Below, in pieces: positions 45,999 to 55,374 of a stretch of DNA of 64,000 bases; positions within the stretch are counted from its first letter, which is position 1; each line of letters starts with the position of its first letter. The notes beneath the pieces were generated by a model that had not been told where the DNA came from, made no database searches, and was given only the letters and a program-made list of their open reading frames with translations. Position numbers and translations under genes: made by a program. Origin of the DNA: Chloroflexota bacterium (GTDB lineage Bacteria > Chloroflexota > Anaerolineae > J102); contig JAKOVD010000002.1 of NCBI GenBank assembly GCA_029782215.1, forward strand, positions 62,001-126,000, written 5' to 3'.

Positions 45999-46607
45999 TT
46001 AGTGGGCCATCGGGCCCACCGCGGTACCCATCAGGTACAGCGCCGGGTAGAAGAAGATCCACACCACATCGACGAAATGCCAGTAGATGGCGCCGGCTTC
46101 CACGGCGAAGTGCTGCTCGGGCGTGAAGTGCCGCTTGTAACCGCGGTAGGCGAGGATGAGCAGGAAGATGATGCCGGTAAGGACGTGGAAGGCATGCATC
46201 CCGGTCATGAAGAAGAAGACGCCGCCGTAGATGCCAAACTCACCCGGCATCGAGGGCCGGACCGGCGCCGAAGGCCACTCGACGAAGACCACGCCGACCA
46301 AAAAGGCGGTGCCCAGGACGATCGTGATCAGGATGCTGCGCAGGAACTCCCCGCGATCGCCGAAGCGGATCGCCATCTCCGCCCGGTTCATGAAAAAGCT
46401 GCTGAGCAGGAGCACGGAGGTGACGATCAGGCCGAGGGTCTGATCCAGGTGCGGCCGCGTCGCGCCCCAGAGGTAGAAGCGCGAGGCCAGGATGCCGGCG
46501 AAGAGAAAGGTTTCGGAGAGGATGAACAGCCACAGGCCCAGACGGTTCATGACGAGCCGCTTGGCCGGGGAAATGGTGCTGACGTGGGCGTGGGCTTCGG
46601 CGGTCAT
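45999..46607 (-). CDS. coxC: cytochrome c oxidase subunit III
   Basis: 202 residues, five membrane helices. RLGLWLFILSETFLFAGILA and the final AIYWHFVDVVWIFFYPALYL are hallmark sequences of COX3. It is the short (five-helix) form common in caa3 oxidases. Its ATG overlaps the coxD stop direction as ATGA (46604-46607), so the two are coupled. Confidence 0.95.
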   Translation of the reverse strand: MTAEAHAHVSTISPAKRLVMNRLGLWLFILSETFLFAGILASRFYLWGATRPHLDQTLGLIVTSVLLLSSFFMNRAEMAIRFGDRGEFLRSILITIVLGTAFLVGVVFVEWPSAPVRPSMPGEFGIYGGVFFFMTGMHAFHVLTGIIFLLILAYRGYKRHFTPEQHFAVEAGAIYWHFVDVVWIFFYPALYLMGTAVGPMAH

Positions 46608-46831
46608 GAGTGTGCGGTCTCCTCGCTGGCGAAAACCTCAGAGATGTGCATGAAATTCTGAGCGATGATCGCCGCCTTGATCAGAAGAATCACAAACAGA
46701 ATCGTGATCGACTGTAGTTGGATGGCGATGTAGAGTTCGACGATGGTGAGCAGGGCCAAGACGAGCAGAACAAGCCAGCCGCGGCGGAAGGCCAGTTTCT
46801 CGGTGAGCGCTTTGGGCTTGATTTCTCCCAT
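46604..46831 (-). CDS. coxD: cytochrome c oxidase subunit IV (caa3 type)
   Basis: 75 residues from ATG 46831 (AGGAG upstream); a longer frame back to 46882 would overlap coxA. Two to three helices (LVLLVLALLTIVELYIAI, ILFVILLIKAAIIAQNFMHI) match the small COX4 prokaryotic subunit. It lies between coxA and coxC as usual. Confidence 0.85.
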   Translation of the reverse strand: MGEIKPKALTEKLAFRRGWLVLLVLALLTIVELYIAIQLQSITILFVILLIKAAIIAQNFMHISEVFASEETAHS

Positions 46832-46850
46832 GAGATGGCTATCTCCTGTG

Positions 46851-48914
46851 TTACTGGGCAGCGGGCGTGGCGACGGGGGCAAGACCGCCCTGGGCCGGGG
46901 CAGCGTCGTGACTTGAATGCGAGGGCGTCATGTTGACGTAGGCCGAGCCGGGCAGGCCGTAGTCATAGGGCTCACCGATCACTTCGAAAGGCTGCGCGTA
47001 GCTGTGCTCGGGGATCGGCGAAGGGATCTGCCATTCGGGCGAACGCGAACCCCAGGGGTTGGGGACGGCGACCTCGCCCCGGCGGGCGCTGCGAAGCAAG
47101 CCGATGACGCCGATCAGAATGCCGATGAAAATGGTGAAACCGGCCAGGGTGATGATGATGTTGCCGCCCTGGACGCCCAACGAGGGGTCGTAGTCGGCGA
47201 TGCGGCGGCGCATGCCCAACAGACCGATACGGGCCATCGTGAGCGACATCACGTAGAACCCGGCGGTCTGCATGGCGAAGTGGACACGGCCGAAACGCTC
47301 GCTGTACATGCGGCCCGTGATCTTCGGGAACCAGTAGTAGAGCGCCGCAAAGAAGGGGAAGACGAACCCGCCGAACATCGTAGCGTGGAAGTGGCCGACG
47401 ACGAAGTAGGTGTCGTGCATGTGCAGGTCGGTGGGCACCGTCGCCAGCGGGGGGCCGGTGAGACCGCCGATAAGAAAGACCGCGATCGAGGCCAGGACGA
47501 AGAGCATCGGTGTGGGGAAGAAGAGCTTGCCGCGCCACATCGTGCCCATCCAGCTAAAGAACTTGATGCCGGTGGGAATAGCCACCAGCATGGTGGTGTA
47601 CATGAAGGCCAGCCGCATGCTGTTGGGCAGGCCGGCGGTGAACATGTGGTGCGCCCACACCAGGAAGCCGAGCAGGGCGATAGCCAGGCTCGACAGGGCG
47701 ATCCACTTGTAGCCAAACAGCGGCTTGCGGGAGAAGACAGGCAGGAGCTCGCTGATGATGCCCAGGCCGGGCAGGATGAAGACGTAGACCGCCGGGTGCG
47801 AATAGAACCAGAAGAGGTTCTGGTAGAGCAGCACGTTGCCGCCCTGGGCGGGGTTGAAGAAGCCCAGGCCCAACTGCCGCTCAACGACCACCATCAGGAA
47901 GGAGAGGCCGATGAACTGGGTGGCCGTGAGCTGGATCAGCGAGGTGGAGAGTACGGCCCAGACGAAGATGGGCATGCGGAAGAGGGACATGCCCGGCGCC
48001 CGCAACTTTAGCGTCGTCACGATCACGTTCAGCGACCCCAGGATCGAGGAGAAGCCGAAGAAGAAGATGCCGAGCATGAAGAAGTTCGTGCCCAGGGCGC
48101 CGCGCACGCTCAGCGGCGCATAGCCCGTCCAGCCCGTATCCCAGCCGCCAAAGAAGATGGCCATGATGATCATGAGGGCGCTGGGGACGGTGATCCAGTA
48201 GGCGAAGCCATTCAAGCGCGGAAAGGCCATGTCGTTGGCGCCGAGCATCAAGGGCACCAGGTAGTTGGCCATGCCGCCCACCCCCAGCAGGATCGAGGCG
48301 ATCATGATGATGCCGTGCATGCTGATGAGGGTGTTGAACGTGTTGGGTGTGACCACCTGCATACCCGGCGCCAGCAACTCAGTGCGGAAGATCATCGCCA
48401 GCGAACCGGCGAAACCCATGACCAGGATGCCCGTGATCGTGTACTGGACGCCGATCACCTTGTGGTTCTGGTCAAAGCCGAAGTAGCGGAACCAGCCGGG
48501 CTTGCCGGGAGGGGGGCCCGTCTGTTCGGGCGTATGAATGCCGACCACCCACTTGAGCCAGTCGGACAGGGCGCCGAGGAAGAGCAGGAAGAACAAGGGG
48601 GCAAGGACAGCTCCCGACGTCCAGGCCGCCGCCGGATCCCACGGGGTCATGCCAAGGGCGGTGCGGATAGCCATGTTGCCCAGGATGCCGACGATGAAAC
48701 CGAGTCCCATGCCGACCAGGCCGCGGGGCAGGCCGAGGTCCTTGTCGATAGCGAACATGAGGCCGATCAGACCGGTGATGAATCCCGTCACCAGCAGCGG
48801 CATCAGGTTCGCATCGACGGGCGGAATCCCGATAATGGCGCGCATCGCGGTCAGCACGACCACGCCGGCCAGGGCCCCGATGAGGAAGCCGATTAGAACA
48901 CGAACATAACGCAT
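46851..48914 (-). CDS. coxA: cytochrome c oxidase subunit I, A2-type, with N-terminal membrane extension
   Basis: 687 residues. The catalytic core starts near residue 140. Heme a ligand region ISMHGIIMIA, CuB site WFYSHPAVYV (Tyr371-Ser372-His373), the His pair in WAHHMF, the K-channel region MRLAFMYTTMLVAIPTGIKF and the heme ligands VGHFHATMFGG are all present. The YSHPAVY form, lacking the D-channel Glu of HPEVY, defines A2-type oxidases. Unusual are ~140 extra N-terminal residues with four predicted helices (FLIGALAGVVVLTAMRAIIG onward), like a small separate membrane protein fused in front. The terminal oxidase reduces O2 and pumps protons. Confidence 0.95.
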   Translation of the reverse strand: MRYVRVLIGFLIGALAGVVVLTAMRAIIGIPPVDANLMPLLVTGFITGLIGLMFAIDKDLGLPRGLVGMGLGFIVGILGNMAIRTALGMTPWDPAAAWTSGAVLAPLFFLLFLGALSDWLKWVVGIHTPEQTGPPPGKPGWFRYFGFDQNHKVIGVQYTITGILVMGFAGSLAMIFRTELLAPGMQVVTPNTFNTLISMHGIIMIASILLGVGGMANYLVPLMLGANDMAFPRLNGFAYWITVPSALMIIMAIFFGGWDTGWTGYAPLSVRGALGTNFFMLGIFFFGFSSILGSLNVIVTTLKLRAPGMSLFRMPIFVWAVLSTSLIQLTATQFIGLSFLMVVVERQLGLGFFNPAQGGNVLLYQNLFWFYSHPAVYVFILPGLGIISELLPVFSRKPLFGYKWIALSSLAIALLGFLVWAHHMFTAGLPNSMRLAFMYTTMLVAIPTGIKFFSWMGTMWRGKLFFPTPMLFVLASIAVFLIGGLTGPPLATVPTDLHMHDTYFVVGHFHATMFGGFVFPFFAALYYWFPKITGRMYSERFGRVHFAMQTAGFYVMSLTMARIGLLGMRRRIADYDPSLGVQGGNIIITLAGFTIFIGILIGVIGLLRSARRGEVAVPNPWGSRSPEWQIPSPIPEHSYAQPFEVIGEPYDYGLPGSAYVNMTPSHSSHDAAPAQGGLAPVATPAAQ

Positions 48915-48970
48915 AGATTGCTCTCCTGGATGAAGGAGGAAGGAGTGACGGGTGCTATAGAGGGTCGGGG

Positions 48971-50011
48971 CTACTTCAAGGTCTTGATGTAGGCGATGAT
49001 GCCCTTGATCTCATCGGCGGTGAGCACATCCTTGAAGTTCTTGGGCATGACATCCGGGTAACCCTGCACCATCTTGGCGCCGGGGTTGACGATGGATTCT
49101 TCCAGGTAGGCGTCGTCGGCGGTGACGGTGCTGCCGTCCGCCAGGGTGACGCTTTCACCAGCAAGGCCCTTCCAGGTGGGACCGACGATCTTGCTCCCGT
49201 CGATGGAATGGCAGGCGACACAGCCGGCGCTGCTGGCGACCTTCTTACCCACGGCCACCGGGTCTTCGGCGGCGGCGCCGCCACCGGTCCCCGTGCCTTC
49301 GGGCTCCTTGTAGATGCCCAGCCGCTTCTGCCGCCAGATCTCGAAATCAGCCGCCGAGAGCACGTTCACCGGCGCCGTCATGTAGGCGTGCGAGGTGCCG
49401 CAGAGCTCGGCACACATCAACTGGTAGCTGCCCAGCAGCGTAGGCGTGATGCGCAGCTCCTTGTCCTGGCCGGGCACCAGGTCCTGCTTAAGCCGGAACT
49501 GCGGCACCCAGAAGGAATGGATGACATCCTCGGACCGCAGGATGAAATGGGCCTGCTCGTTGACCGGCAGGTTCAACTCGGTGGAGGTGATGCCCAGGTC
49601 GGGATACTCAAAGGTCCATGCCCACTGCCTGCCCGTCACGATCACCTTCATTTCCTTGGCGTCGGCAGCCGAGACCTGGCTCAGCACACTGGCACCCAAC
49701 ACGGCAAAGATCATCACGACGATGGTGGGAACGATGATCCAGCCGAGCTCCAGCTTCGTGTTGCCGTGGAAGTACGAGCCTTCGCTGTCATCGCCCCGCC
49801 GGCGCCGGAAGGCGAAGACGCAGTAGAGCATGATGCCGTTGATGAGCACATAGAGGAAGGTGATGATGTCCATGTGCAGACCGAACAGCCAGTCTACGGG
49901 TCCAGCCGCGGTGCTGGCAGCAACCGGCATCAGGTGCACCCTGTTGAGCACAAAAAGAAGACCCACGGTCGCTACGATGATGAGTATGGTAACGTTGATT
50001 ACGTGCCGCAT
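48971..50011 (-). CDS. coxB: cytochrome c oxidase subunit II fused to cytochrome c
   Basis: 346 residues from ATG 50011 with AGGAG ~10 nt upstream. Two N-terminal membrane helices are followed by the CuA cupredoxin domain (CAELCGTSH, first Cys200) and a C-terminal cytochrome c domain with heme motif CVACH (Cys264, Cys267, His268). The axial Met is expected in DVMPKNF near the end. The fusion defines caa3-type oxidase, in which electrons enter through the attached cytochrome. First gene of the coxBADC operon. Confidence 0.96.
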   Translation of the reverse strand: MRHVINVTILIIVATVGLLFVLNRVHLMPVAASTAAGPVDWLFGLHMDIITFLYVLINGIMLYCVFAFRRRRGDDSEGSYFHGNTKLELGWIIVPTIVVMIFAVLGASVLSQVSAADAKEMKVIVTGRQWAWTFEYPDLGITSTELNLPVNEQAHFILRSEDVIHSFWVPQFRLKQDLVPGQDKELRITPTLLGSYQLMCAELCGTSHAYMTAPVNVLSAADFEIWRQKRLGIYKEPEGTGTGGGAAAEDPVAVGKKVASSAGCVACHSIDGSKIVGPTWKGLAGESVTLADGSTVTADDAYLEESIVNPGAKMVQGYPDVMPKNFKDVLTADEIKGIIAYIKTLK

Positions 50012-50325
50012 GCAGGTGGCTCCTGAACAGTTCTTGCGACTTAGAGTGAAAAAGCGTACGAGTAGGTCATCGGGCTAGAAGCAATAACGCCAAGCGTTAT
50101 ATATGAGATCGCTACAACTTAAAAACGCAAGCTAAGAGGAAGAAGTGATCTTCATTCCTCTTGAAACGTAAGCTTGTATTCAATCGTGCGCACCACACAA
50201 TCACCGTCGGTTTGTGTAGTTGTGCACAAGCACACGGCCATCAAAAGCAGGCCGAAAACGCTGCGAATTCTAGCACCACGCAGCGGACGCGCACAAGACC
50301 CTATTTGAGCATCAAAGTGATCTGT
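50012..50325. other. AT-richer intergenic region upstream of coxB
   Basis: This 314-nt stretch is clearly richer in A+T than its surroundings and holds no credible gene. It should contain the cox promoter; ATATATAA around 50100 on the minus strand is a candidate -10 without a good -35. It also holds the patatin-gene terminator (50121-50176) and an imperfect inverted repeat of 15-16 nt at 50186-50200/50212-50227 (GTGCGCACCACACAA versus TTGTGTAGTTGTGCAC), possibly a regulator site. Confidence 0.5.
50121..50176 (-). terminator. terminator of the cNMP-patatin gene
   Basis: Minus strand: long imperfect stem (CAAGCT...AGCTTG outside, AAGAGGAA/TTCCTCTT inside, both with bulges) followed by GCGTTTTTAA. 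Confidence 0.65.
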
Positions 50326-52161
50326 CTACCAATCAGCATCACGTGACTGCTGCCAGCCCGGCAACTGCGCCTGTGCCGCCTCATAGCCGGCGGCGATGAT
50401 CTGGGGATAGGCGGACCAGTCCAGGCCATTGAAGCTTTCAACCGCCGGTTCGATAAACAGGTCGGCCATCTTCGATAGGCGGTGTTCTGTCTGGTAGGCG
50501 CTGTTGACTTCGAGCGAGCGCAGCAAAAGCCCGGTAATCGATGGCACTGCCTTGCGCTTGCCAAAGGGATTAGCCCGGCTCATCAGCACCTTCCAGCCTG
50601 AGATACTGGGGCCAAAGCTATAACTGCGCAGCCTGGCCTTGCGCGGACTGGCATTCACCGCAATCACCGCACCGGCTTCAAACTCGCGCCGCATCACGTC
50701 CACCGGCAGGTTGTTCATCAAGCCCCCGTCGACGACCAGGTTGCCCTGGTAGAGCACGGGCGAAAAGATGCCGGGAATCGCCAGGCTGCAGCGCACGGCC
50801 TCCCAGAGCAGACCCTGGCGGTGAAGGATGGGTTCGGCGTGGGTGAGGTCGCTCGAGACGCAGAAGAAGGGCCGCCACAGGTCCTCGATGTGGACATCGC
50901 CAAACAGGGATTGCAGGATGCGTGTGACCTTGGCGCTCTCCATCATGGCGGTGAGGGGCAGCGTGCGATCAAAGATGCGGTCGGCTGACCCCAACACCTC
51001 GCTGTGAGCGTACATGGTGGGGTAGTCCCAGTCCATGGCATAGACGCCGGCCATGAGAGCGCCCATGCTGGTGCCGCCGATCAGGTCAACGGCGACGCTC
51101 GCTTCTTCCAGCGCCCGAATCACGCCGATGTGGGCAAAACCGCGGGCGGCGCCTCCGCTCAAGACAAGGCCCACCGCACGGCCGGTCAGACGCCGGTGCA
51201 GACGGCGCCAGCTCTGGGGCTCCGCCAGGCTGACATGATGGTGCATCCCCACCTTGATCTGCTCCAGCCAGGCCAAAGTCCCCGAGGGCCGTTCAATGCC
51301 TGCCGGCTGCAGCAGCACCAGCTCAGCGCGAGGCTGGATGCCTGCGGCGGCCGCGGCGGAGGCGATGGCGTTTTCTCCGGGTGTGGCCGCCGCATCGGCG
51401 ACATAGAGGATGCGATCGGCCTGGCGCAGACAGCGCTGAGTCCACGCTGACCAGGTTGTGTCGGCCTGATAGACAACGTGCGCATGGGCCATCTCCATCC
51501 CACTCAACCAGTTCACGAGCTCCGCGTTCTGGCTGTCTTCCCCGGTGATCTGGGCCGCACCGGTCTGGCCAACTCGATCGTCGAACCGGTCCCCGTCCAG
51601 CCAAAGGGTCGAACCGTCCTTCTCCAGCTCCTGGCAGAACCGCTCGGCAAAAGCTGCCACCGGCGCCCCGGGATGGGCCGGTGCGAGGGCGATCGCGGTG
51701 ACCGCCGGGGTGGAAGAAGACCCCCTGAGAACCCGCTGCAGGCGGGCAACCAGGGTGCGCGTCATCTGCATCAGCGCGCTGGGGCTGGCCACGGCGAGCC
51801 GTTCGAAGGTCTCCCGCGGCACCTTGACCACCCGGGTGTCGCGTATGGCGCGCACGGTGGCCGAACGAGGTGCATCCGTCAGCAGCGCCATTTCGCCCAC
51901 GATCTCGCCCCGCCCGATCTCGCCGACCGCCTCGGCATCGCCGTCACGCTCCACATAGGCACGAAGTCTGCCGCTGATGACGATGTACATCGCATCACCG
52001 GCGTCGCCTTGACGCATCAGCGTGTGCCCGCTGGGCAGCAAGTGCGTTTCCAGGGCCAGTGCGCACACCTCGGCAGCTACGGTGTCTCCACTTGGCAGGA
52101 ACCCGGCTGCCTGCAGGATGCCAAGGGCTTCGTTGGTGGTGGCAGCATCAACACGACTCAC
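50326..52161 (-). CDS. patatin-like phospholipase with N-terminal cNMP-binding domain
   Basis: 611 residues from GTG 52161, set by AAGGAG 6 nt upstream; an earlier in-frame start would run through a large hairpin at 52239-52281. The cNMP-binding domain (about 25-145) keeps the full phosphate-binding cassette VGEMALLTDAPRSATVRA. A central ~150-residue region follows (RssA-type in other proteins), then the patatin domain: oxyanion loop SGGAARGFAHIGVI, nucleophile elbow GGTSMGAL, and catalytic Asp in VVDGGLMNNLP. Related to NTE/YlbK-type lysophospholipases. Likely a membrane-associated serine lipase regulated by a nucleotide. Confidence 0.9.
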   Translation of the reverse strand: MSRVDAATTNEALGILQAAGFLPSGDTVAAEVCALALETHLLPSGHTLMRQGDAGDAMYIVISGRLRAYVERDGDAEAVGEIGRGEIVGEMALLTDAPRSATVRAIRDTRVVKVPRETFERLAVASPSALMQMTRTLVARLQRVLRGSSSTPAVTAIALAPAHPGAPVAAFAERFCQELEKDGSTLWLDGDRFDDRVGQTGAAQITGEDSQNAELVNWLSGMEMAHAHVVYQADTTWSAWTQRCLRQADRILYVADAAATPGENAIASAAAAAGIQPRAELVLLQPAGIERPSGTLAWLEQIKVGMHHHVSLAEPQSWRRLHRRLTGRAVGLVLSGGAARGFAHIGVIRALEEASVAVDLIGGTSMGALMAGVYAMDWDYPTMYAHSEVLGSADRIFDRTLPLTAMMESAKVTRILQSLFGDVHIEDLWRPFFCVSSDLTHAEPILHRQGLLWEAVRCSLAIPGIFSPVLYQGNLVVDGGLMNNLPVDVMRREFEAGAVIAVNASPRKARLRSYSFGPSISGWKVLMSRANPFGKRKAVPSITGLLLRSLEVNSAYQTEHRLSKMADLFIEPAVESFNGLDWSAYPQIIAAGYEAAQAQLPGWQQSRDADW

Positions 52162-52238
52162 GGCAGTCTCCTTGCAACAGAAACAGGGTTTTGAACGCAG
52201 CGCCTCCCTGCATTTTCGCAGGCGCTGGTCCGCTGCAA

Positions 52239-52281
52239 ATGGAGGGGTGCGACGCACTTTCTAAGTGCGTCGCACCTCCAT
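52239..52281. repeat. long inverted repeat in a divergent promoter region
   Basis: Arms of 19-21 nt (ATGGAG...TGCGACGCACTT) pair around a TCT loop with a two-G bulge. It lies between the divergent patatin and FmdB genes (52162-52371) and could be a dispersed palindrome or an operator. Confidence 0.7.
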
Positions 52282-52294
52282 TGCCCCGGTGGCC

Positions 52295-52323
52295 TTGAAG
52301 ACGGCGGCGAACTCTGGCATACT
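52295..52323 (+). promoter_or_regulatory. promoter of the FmdB-family gene
   Basis: TTGAAG, 17 nt, CATACT; predicted leader ~42 nt. Confidence 0.6.
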
Positions 52324-52371
52324 CTGAGCGACGGCGGCGCTCCTGCCGTGCTCAGCTCGGGAACCGTTCAA

Positions 52372-52647
52372 ATGCCTATCTACGACTACCACTGCCAGGC
52401 CTGTGACACGGCGTTTTCACACCTCTGGCGCACCCTTGCTGCCGCCGCCGGCGCCGCGCCTCCCTGTCCGGCATGCGGCAGCGTGGACACACAACGGGTC
52501 GTCTCCCAGGTCACGGTCGTGGGCGGCCTGGGCGGGCTGACGCCGGCTGAGAAGACGGCAGAGAACGCTCACTGGGAGCGCGTGGCCAAGATGACCCCGA
52601 AAGAGCAGATCGACAAGCTCCGCGCCGGCAAGAAGGGGCCGGCTTAG
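52372..52647 (+). CDS. FmdB-family zinc-ribbon protein
   Basis: 91 residues from ATG 52372. MPIYDYHCQACD and CPACGS give the two Cys pairs of the FmdB/CxxC_CxxC_SSSS zinc ribbon. The remainder is short, Lys-rich and probably disordered (KEQIDKLRAGKKGPA). Called a putative regulatory protein in many genomes; function not established. It has its own promoter and ends 111 nt before the tRNA nucleotidyltransferase fusion. Confidence 0.85.
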   Translation: MPIYDYHCQACDTAFSHLWRTLAAAAGAAPPCPACGSVDTQRVVSQVTVVGGLGGLTPAEKTAENAHWERVAKMTPKEQIDKLRAGKKGPA

Positions 52648-52684
52648 CGCTGCACCTTCTTCAGGAGGCTTGCGCGGTGGGGCG

Positions 52685-52713
52685 TTCACACCCCTTGCAA
52701 GCCATGCTATAAT
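52685..52713 (+). promoter_or_regulatory. promoter of the DHH-CBS-nucleotidyltransferase gene
   Basis: TTCACA, 17 nt, exact TATAAT; 46 nt before ATG 52759. Confidence 0.8.
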
Positions 52714-52758
52714 CGTAAGCAGGAAGACGTTGCGGGACGAGGGCGCCTGCACCGTATC

Positions 52759-55374
52759 ATGCCCACTATGGAAGTGATCCTGACGCACGAGCACGCCGAC
52801 TTTGATGCGACCGCCAGTCAGTTGGCGGCGAGCAAGCTGTTTCCTGGCGCCGTGCCTGTGCTGCCCCACAACCTCAACCGGAATGTGCGCGATTTTCTTG
52901 TGCTCTATCGCAGCAGCCTGCCGTTCCGCCGCGCCGACGAGCTGCCGCGCACGCCTATCGAACAGGTGGTGCTCGTCGATACGCAGCAGGTCCAGGCCAT
53001 TCGCGGCATGACGCCGGGGACGCTCGTCCGCATCGTCGACCATCATCCGCGTGAGCGCGACCTGCCCAGCCAGCACCACTATTGGGGCGAGTCCGTCGGG
53101 GCCACCACCACCCTGCTGCTGGAGCAGATCATCGCCCGCGGGCTCACGCTGACCCCCATCGAAGCCACCCTCCTGATCCTGGGCATCTACGAGGACACGG
53201 GCGGCATGGTGTATGCCAGCACCACGGCGCGCGACCTCCGTTGCGCTGCCTGGCTGCTGGAACGCGGCGCCAACCTTGAAGTCGTCAACGATTTTCTGCA
53301 CCATCCCCTCACCCCCGCGCAGCAGCGGCTGCTCAGACAGTTGCAGGAACGGGCCGAGACCTTCGATATCGCCGGCCACACGATCATCATCGCCACCGCC
53401 GCCGTCGACGAACAGGTGGATGAGATCAGCACGCTGGCTCACAAGCTGCGCGACTTCTTTGACCCCGATGGGCTTTTCCTCATCGTCGACCTGCGCGATC
53501 GCATCCAGTTGGTGGCCAGGTCGACGACAAGCCTGATTCACGTCGGCGCCATTGCCGAGGTGTTGGGCGGTGGCGGGCACGCCCGCGCCGCCGCGGCGCT
53601 GATACGCCAGCAGCCCCTGGCGGCGGTGCGCTCGCACCTGTTGGACATCCTGCACCAGAAGGTCCATCCCCCCATCACGGTCCGCCAGATCATGTCCTGG
53701 GGGGTGAACACACTAGAACCGGAAACGACGGTGATGGAAGCCTCGCAGCGCATGCGCCGCCTCGGCTACGAAGGCTTTCCCGTTGTGGAGAATGATCAGC
53801 TATTAGGGTTGATGACCCGGCGGGAGCTGGATCGGGCGATGCAGCACAAAATGGGCAAAGTCCCCGTGCGGCGGGTGATGCGGGCGGGAACCTTCACCGT
53901 CGGCATCGACGAGTCGGTGCAGACCCTGCAGAAGCGCATGATGGAGTCGGGCTGGGGACAGATGCCGGTGGTGGACAGGACCGGCGTCATGGTGGGCATC
54001 GTCACGCGCACCGATCTGCTCAAGCTCTGGGCCGCCCCCGAGGCGGCGCTGGCGCCCATGTCGGCGGCGCTCAAGATGCAGGCGACCCTGCCGGAGGGCC
54101 TGCTGCTGCTGCTGCGCCAGGTGGGAGAGGCAGCGCAGCAGCTCAACAATCCGCTCTATACCGTCGGCGGTTTTGTGCGCGATCTGCTCCTGGGCTACCC
54201 CAACTTCGACGTCGACCTCGTGGTCGAAGGGGATGCCTCGACACTCGCCCACAAGCTGGCCGCACTCTACGGGGGCCGTGTGCGCAGCCACCGGCGGTTC
54301 GGCACGGCGAAGTGGATCCGGGATGACGCCGCCTTTGCAGCCGGTCTCCCCTTGAGCGACGATACCCCGTCCAGCCTTGACTTCGCCACGGCCCGCACCG
54401 AGTTCTACGAAGAACCCACGGCCCTGCCGGTGGTTGAGAGCTCCAATGTCAAACTCGACCTGCATCGCCGTGACTTCACCATCAATACGCTTGCCGTCCG
54501 CCTCGATCCCCCGCATTGGGGCGAGCTGCTGGATTTCTACGGGGGGGAACGCGACCTCGAGGAAGGCGTCATACGCGTGCTCCATTCCCTCAGCTTCGTG
54601 GAAGACCCCACGCGCATCCTGCGCGCGGCCAGGTTCGAGCAGCGGTTTGGCTTTCGCATTGAGCCGCGCAGCGCCGAGCTGATCGCCGAGAGCGTCGATC
54701 TGCTCGCCCGCCTCAGCGGCGGCCGCATTCGCCATGAGTTTGACTTGCTCTTCCTGGAGCGTGAACCCGAGAACGTCCTGCGCCGGCTCCAGGAGCTGGG
54801 CGTGCTGGCCATTCTGCACCCCGACCTGCGCTGGAGCGACGACCTGGCGCCCAAGTTCAAGAATCTGCGCCTGGCCCTGACAGAGCTGCCGGCGCCGCCC
54901 GCCAGCACCGATCGGCTCTACGCCGCGCTGTGGCTGCGGCGCCATCCTGCCGGCGTTCAACGCCATTTTCTGGGCCGGCTGCACGTCACCTCCGCCACCC
55001 ACGAGCTCATCGAGGAAGGCATCCGTCTCGTGGCCCTGGAGCCGGACCTGTCCGTGCCCGACCTGCTGGCCTCGCAGCTCGACGCGCTGCTGGCGCCTTT
55101 CAGTGATGCCGCCCTCTTGGTGGCGCGCATCGGCGCGGATGATTGGGTGATCAGCAAGCGCATCCATCACTACCAGGTACATTTGCGCCCACAGCGCATC
55201 CATCTCGGCGGCGACCACCTGCGGGCGCTGGGCCTGCGGCCGGGACCGGAGTATCGCGACATCCTACAAGCGGTGCGCGCTGCCGTGATCGATGGACGCA
55301 TCGGCACGGCAGCCGAGGAAGAGGAACTGGCGCGCCGTCTCATGGCGACGCCAAAGGAGGTGAATACCACCTAG
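52759..55374 (+). CDS. DHH phosphoesterase - CBS - tRNA nucleotidyltransferase fusion
   Basis: 871 residues. An N-terminal DHH/DHHA1 phosphoesterase (about 1-310: THEHADFDATASQLAA, VDTQQVQAI, VDHHPRERD with Asp94-His95-His96, GGGGHARAAAALI) is followed by two CBS domains (about 315-430), then a class II poly(A)/CCA-type nucleotidyltransferase head (GGFVRDLLLGYPNFDVDLVV, Gly470, Asp484, Asp486), neck motif (TEFYE, RRDFTINTLAVRLDP) and body. The same domain order is known from A-adding tRNA enzymes of other bacteria, where CC addition is done by a second enzyme. Both tRNAs in this window lack an encoded CCA. Has its own strong promoter. Confidence 0.92.
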   Translation: MPTMEVILTHEHADFDATASQLAASKLFPGAVPVLPHNLNRNVRDFLVLYRSSLPFRRADELPRTPIEQVVLVDTQQVQAIRGMTPGTLVRIVDHHPRERDLPSQHHYWGESVGATTTLLLEQIIARGLTLTPIEATLLILGIYEDTGGMVYASTTARDLRCAAWLLERGANLEVVNDFLHHPLTPAQQRLLRQLQERAETFDIAGHTIIIATAAVDEQVDEISTLAHKLRDFFDPDGLFLIVDLRDRIQLVARSTTSLIHVGAIAEVLGGGGHARAAAALIRQQPLAAVRSHLLDILHQKVHPPITVRQIMSWGVNTLEPETTVMEASQRMRRLGYEGFPVVENDQLLGLMTRRELDRAMQHKMGKVPVRRVMRAGTFTVGIDESVQTLQKRMMESGWGQMPVVDRTGVMVGIVTRTDLLKLWAAPEAALAPMSAALKMQATLPEGLLLLLRQVGEAAQQLNNPLYTVGGFVRDLLLGYPNFDVDLVVEGDASTLAHKLAALYGGRVRSHRRFGTAKWIRDDAAFAAGLPLSDDTPSSLDFATARTEFYEEPTALPVVESSNVKLDLHRRDFTINTLAVRLDPPHWGELLDFYGGERDLEEGVIRVLHSLSFVEDPTRILRAARFEQRFGFRIEPRSAELIAESVDLLARLSGGRIRHEFDLLFLEREPENVLRRLQELGVLAILHPDLRWSDDLAPKFKNLRLALTELPAPPASTDRLYAALWLRRHPAGVQRHFLGRLHVTSATHELIEEGIRLVALEPDLSVPDLLASQLDALLAPFSDAALLVARIGADDWVISKRIHHYQVHLRPQRIHLGGDHLRALGLRPGPEYRDILQAVRAAVIDGRIGTAAEEEELARRLMATPKEVNTT

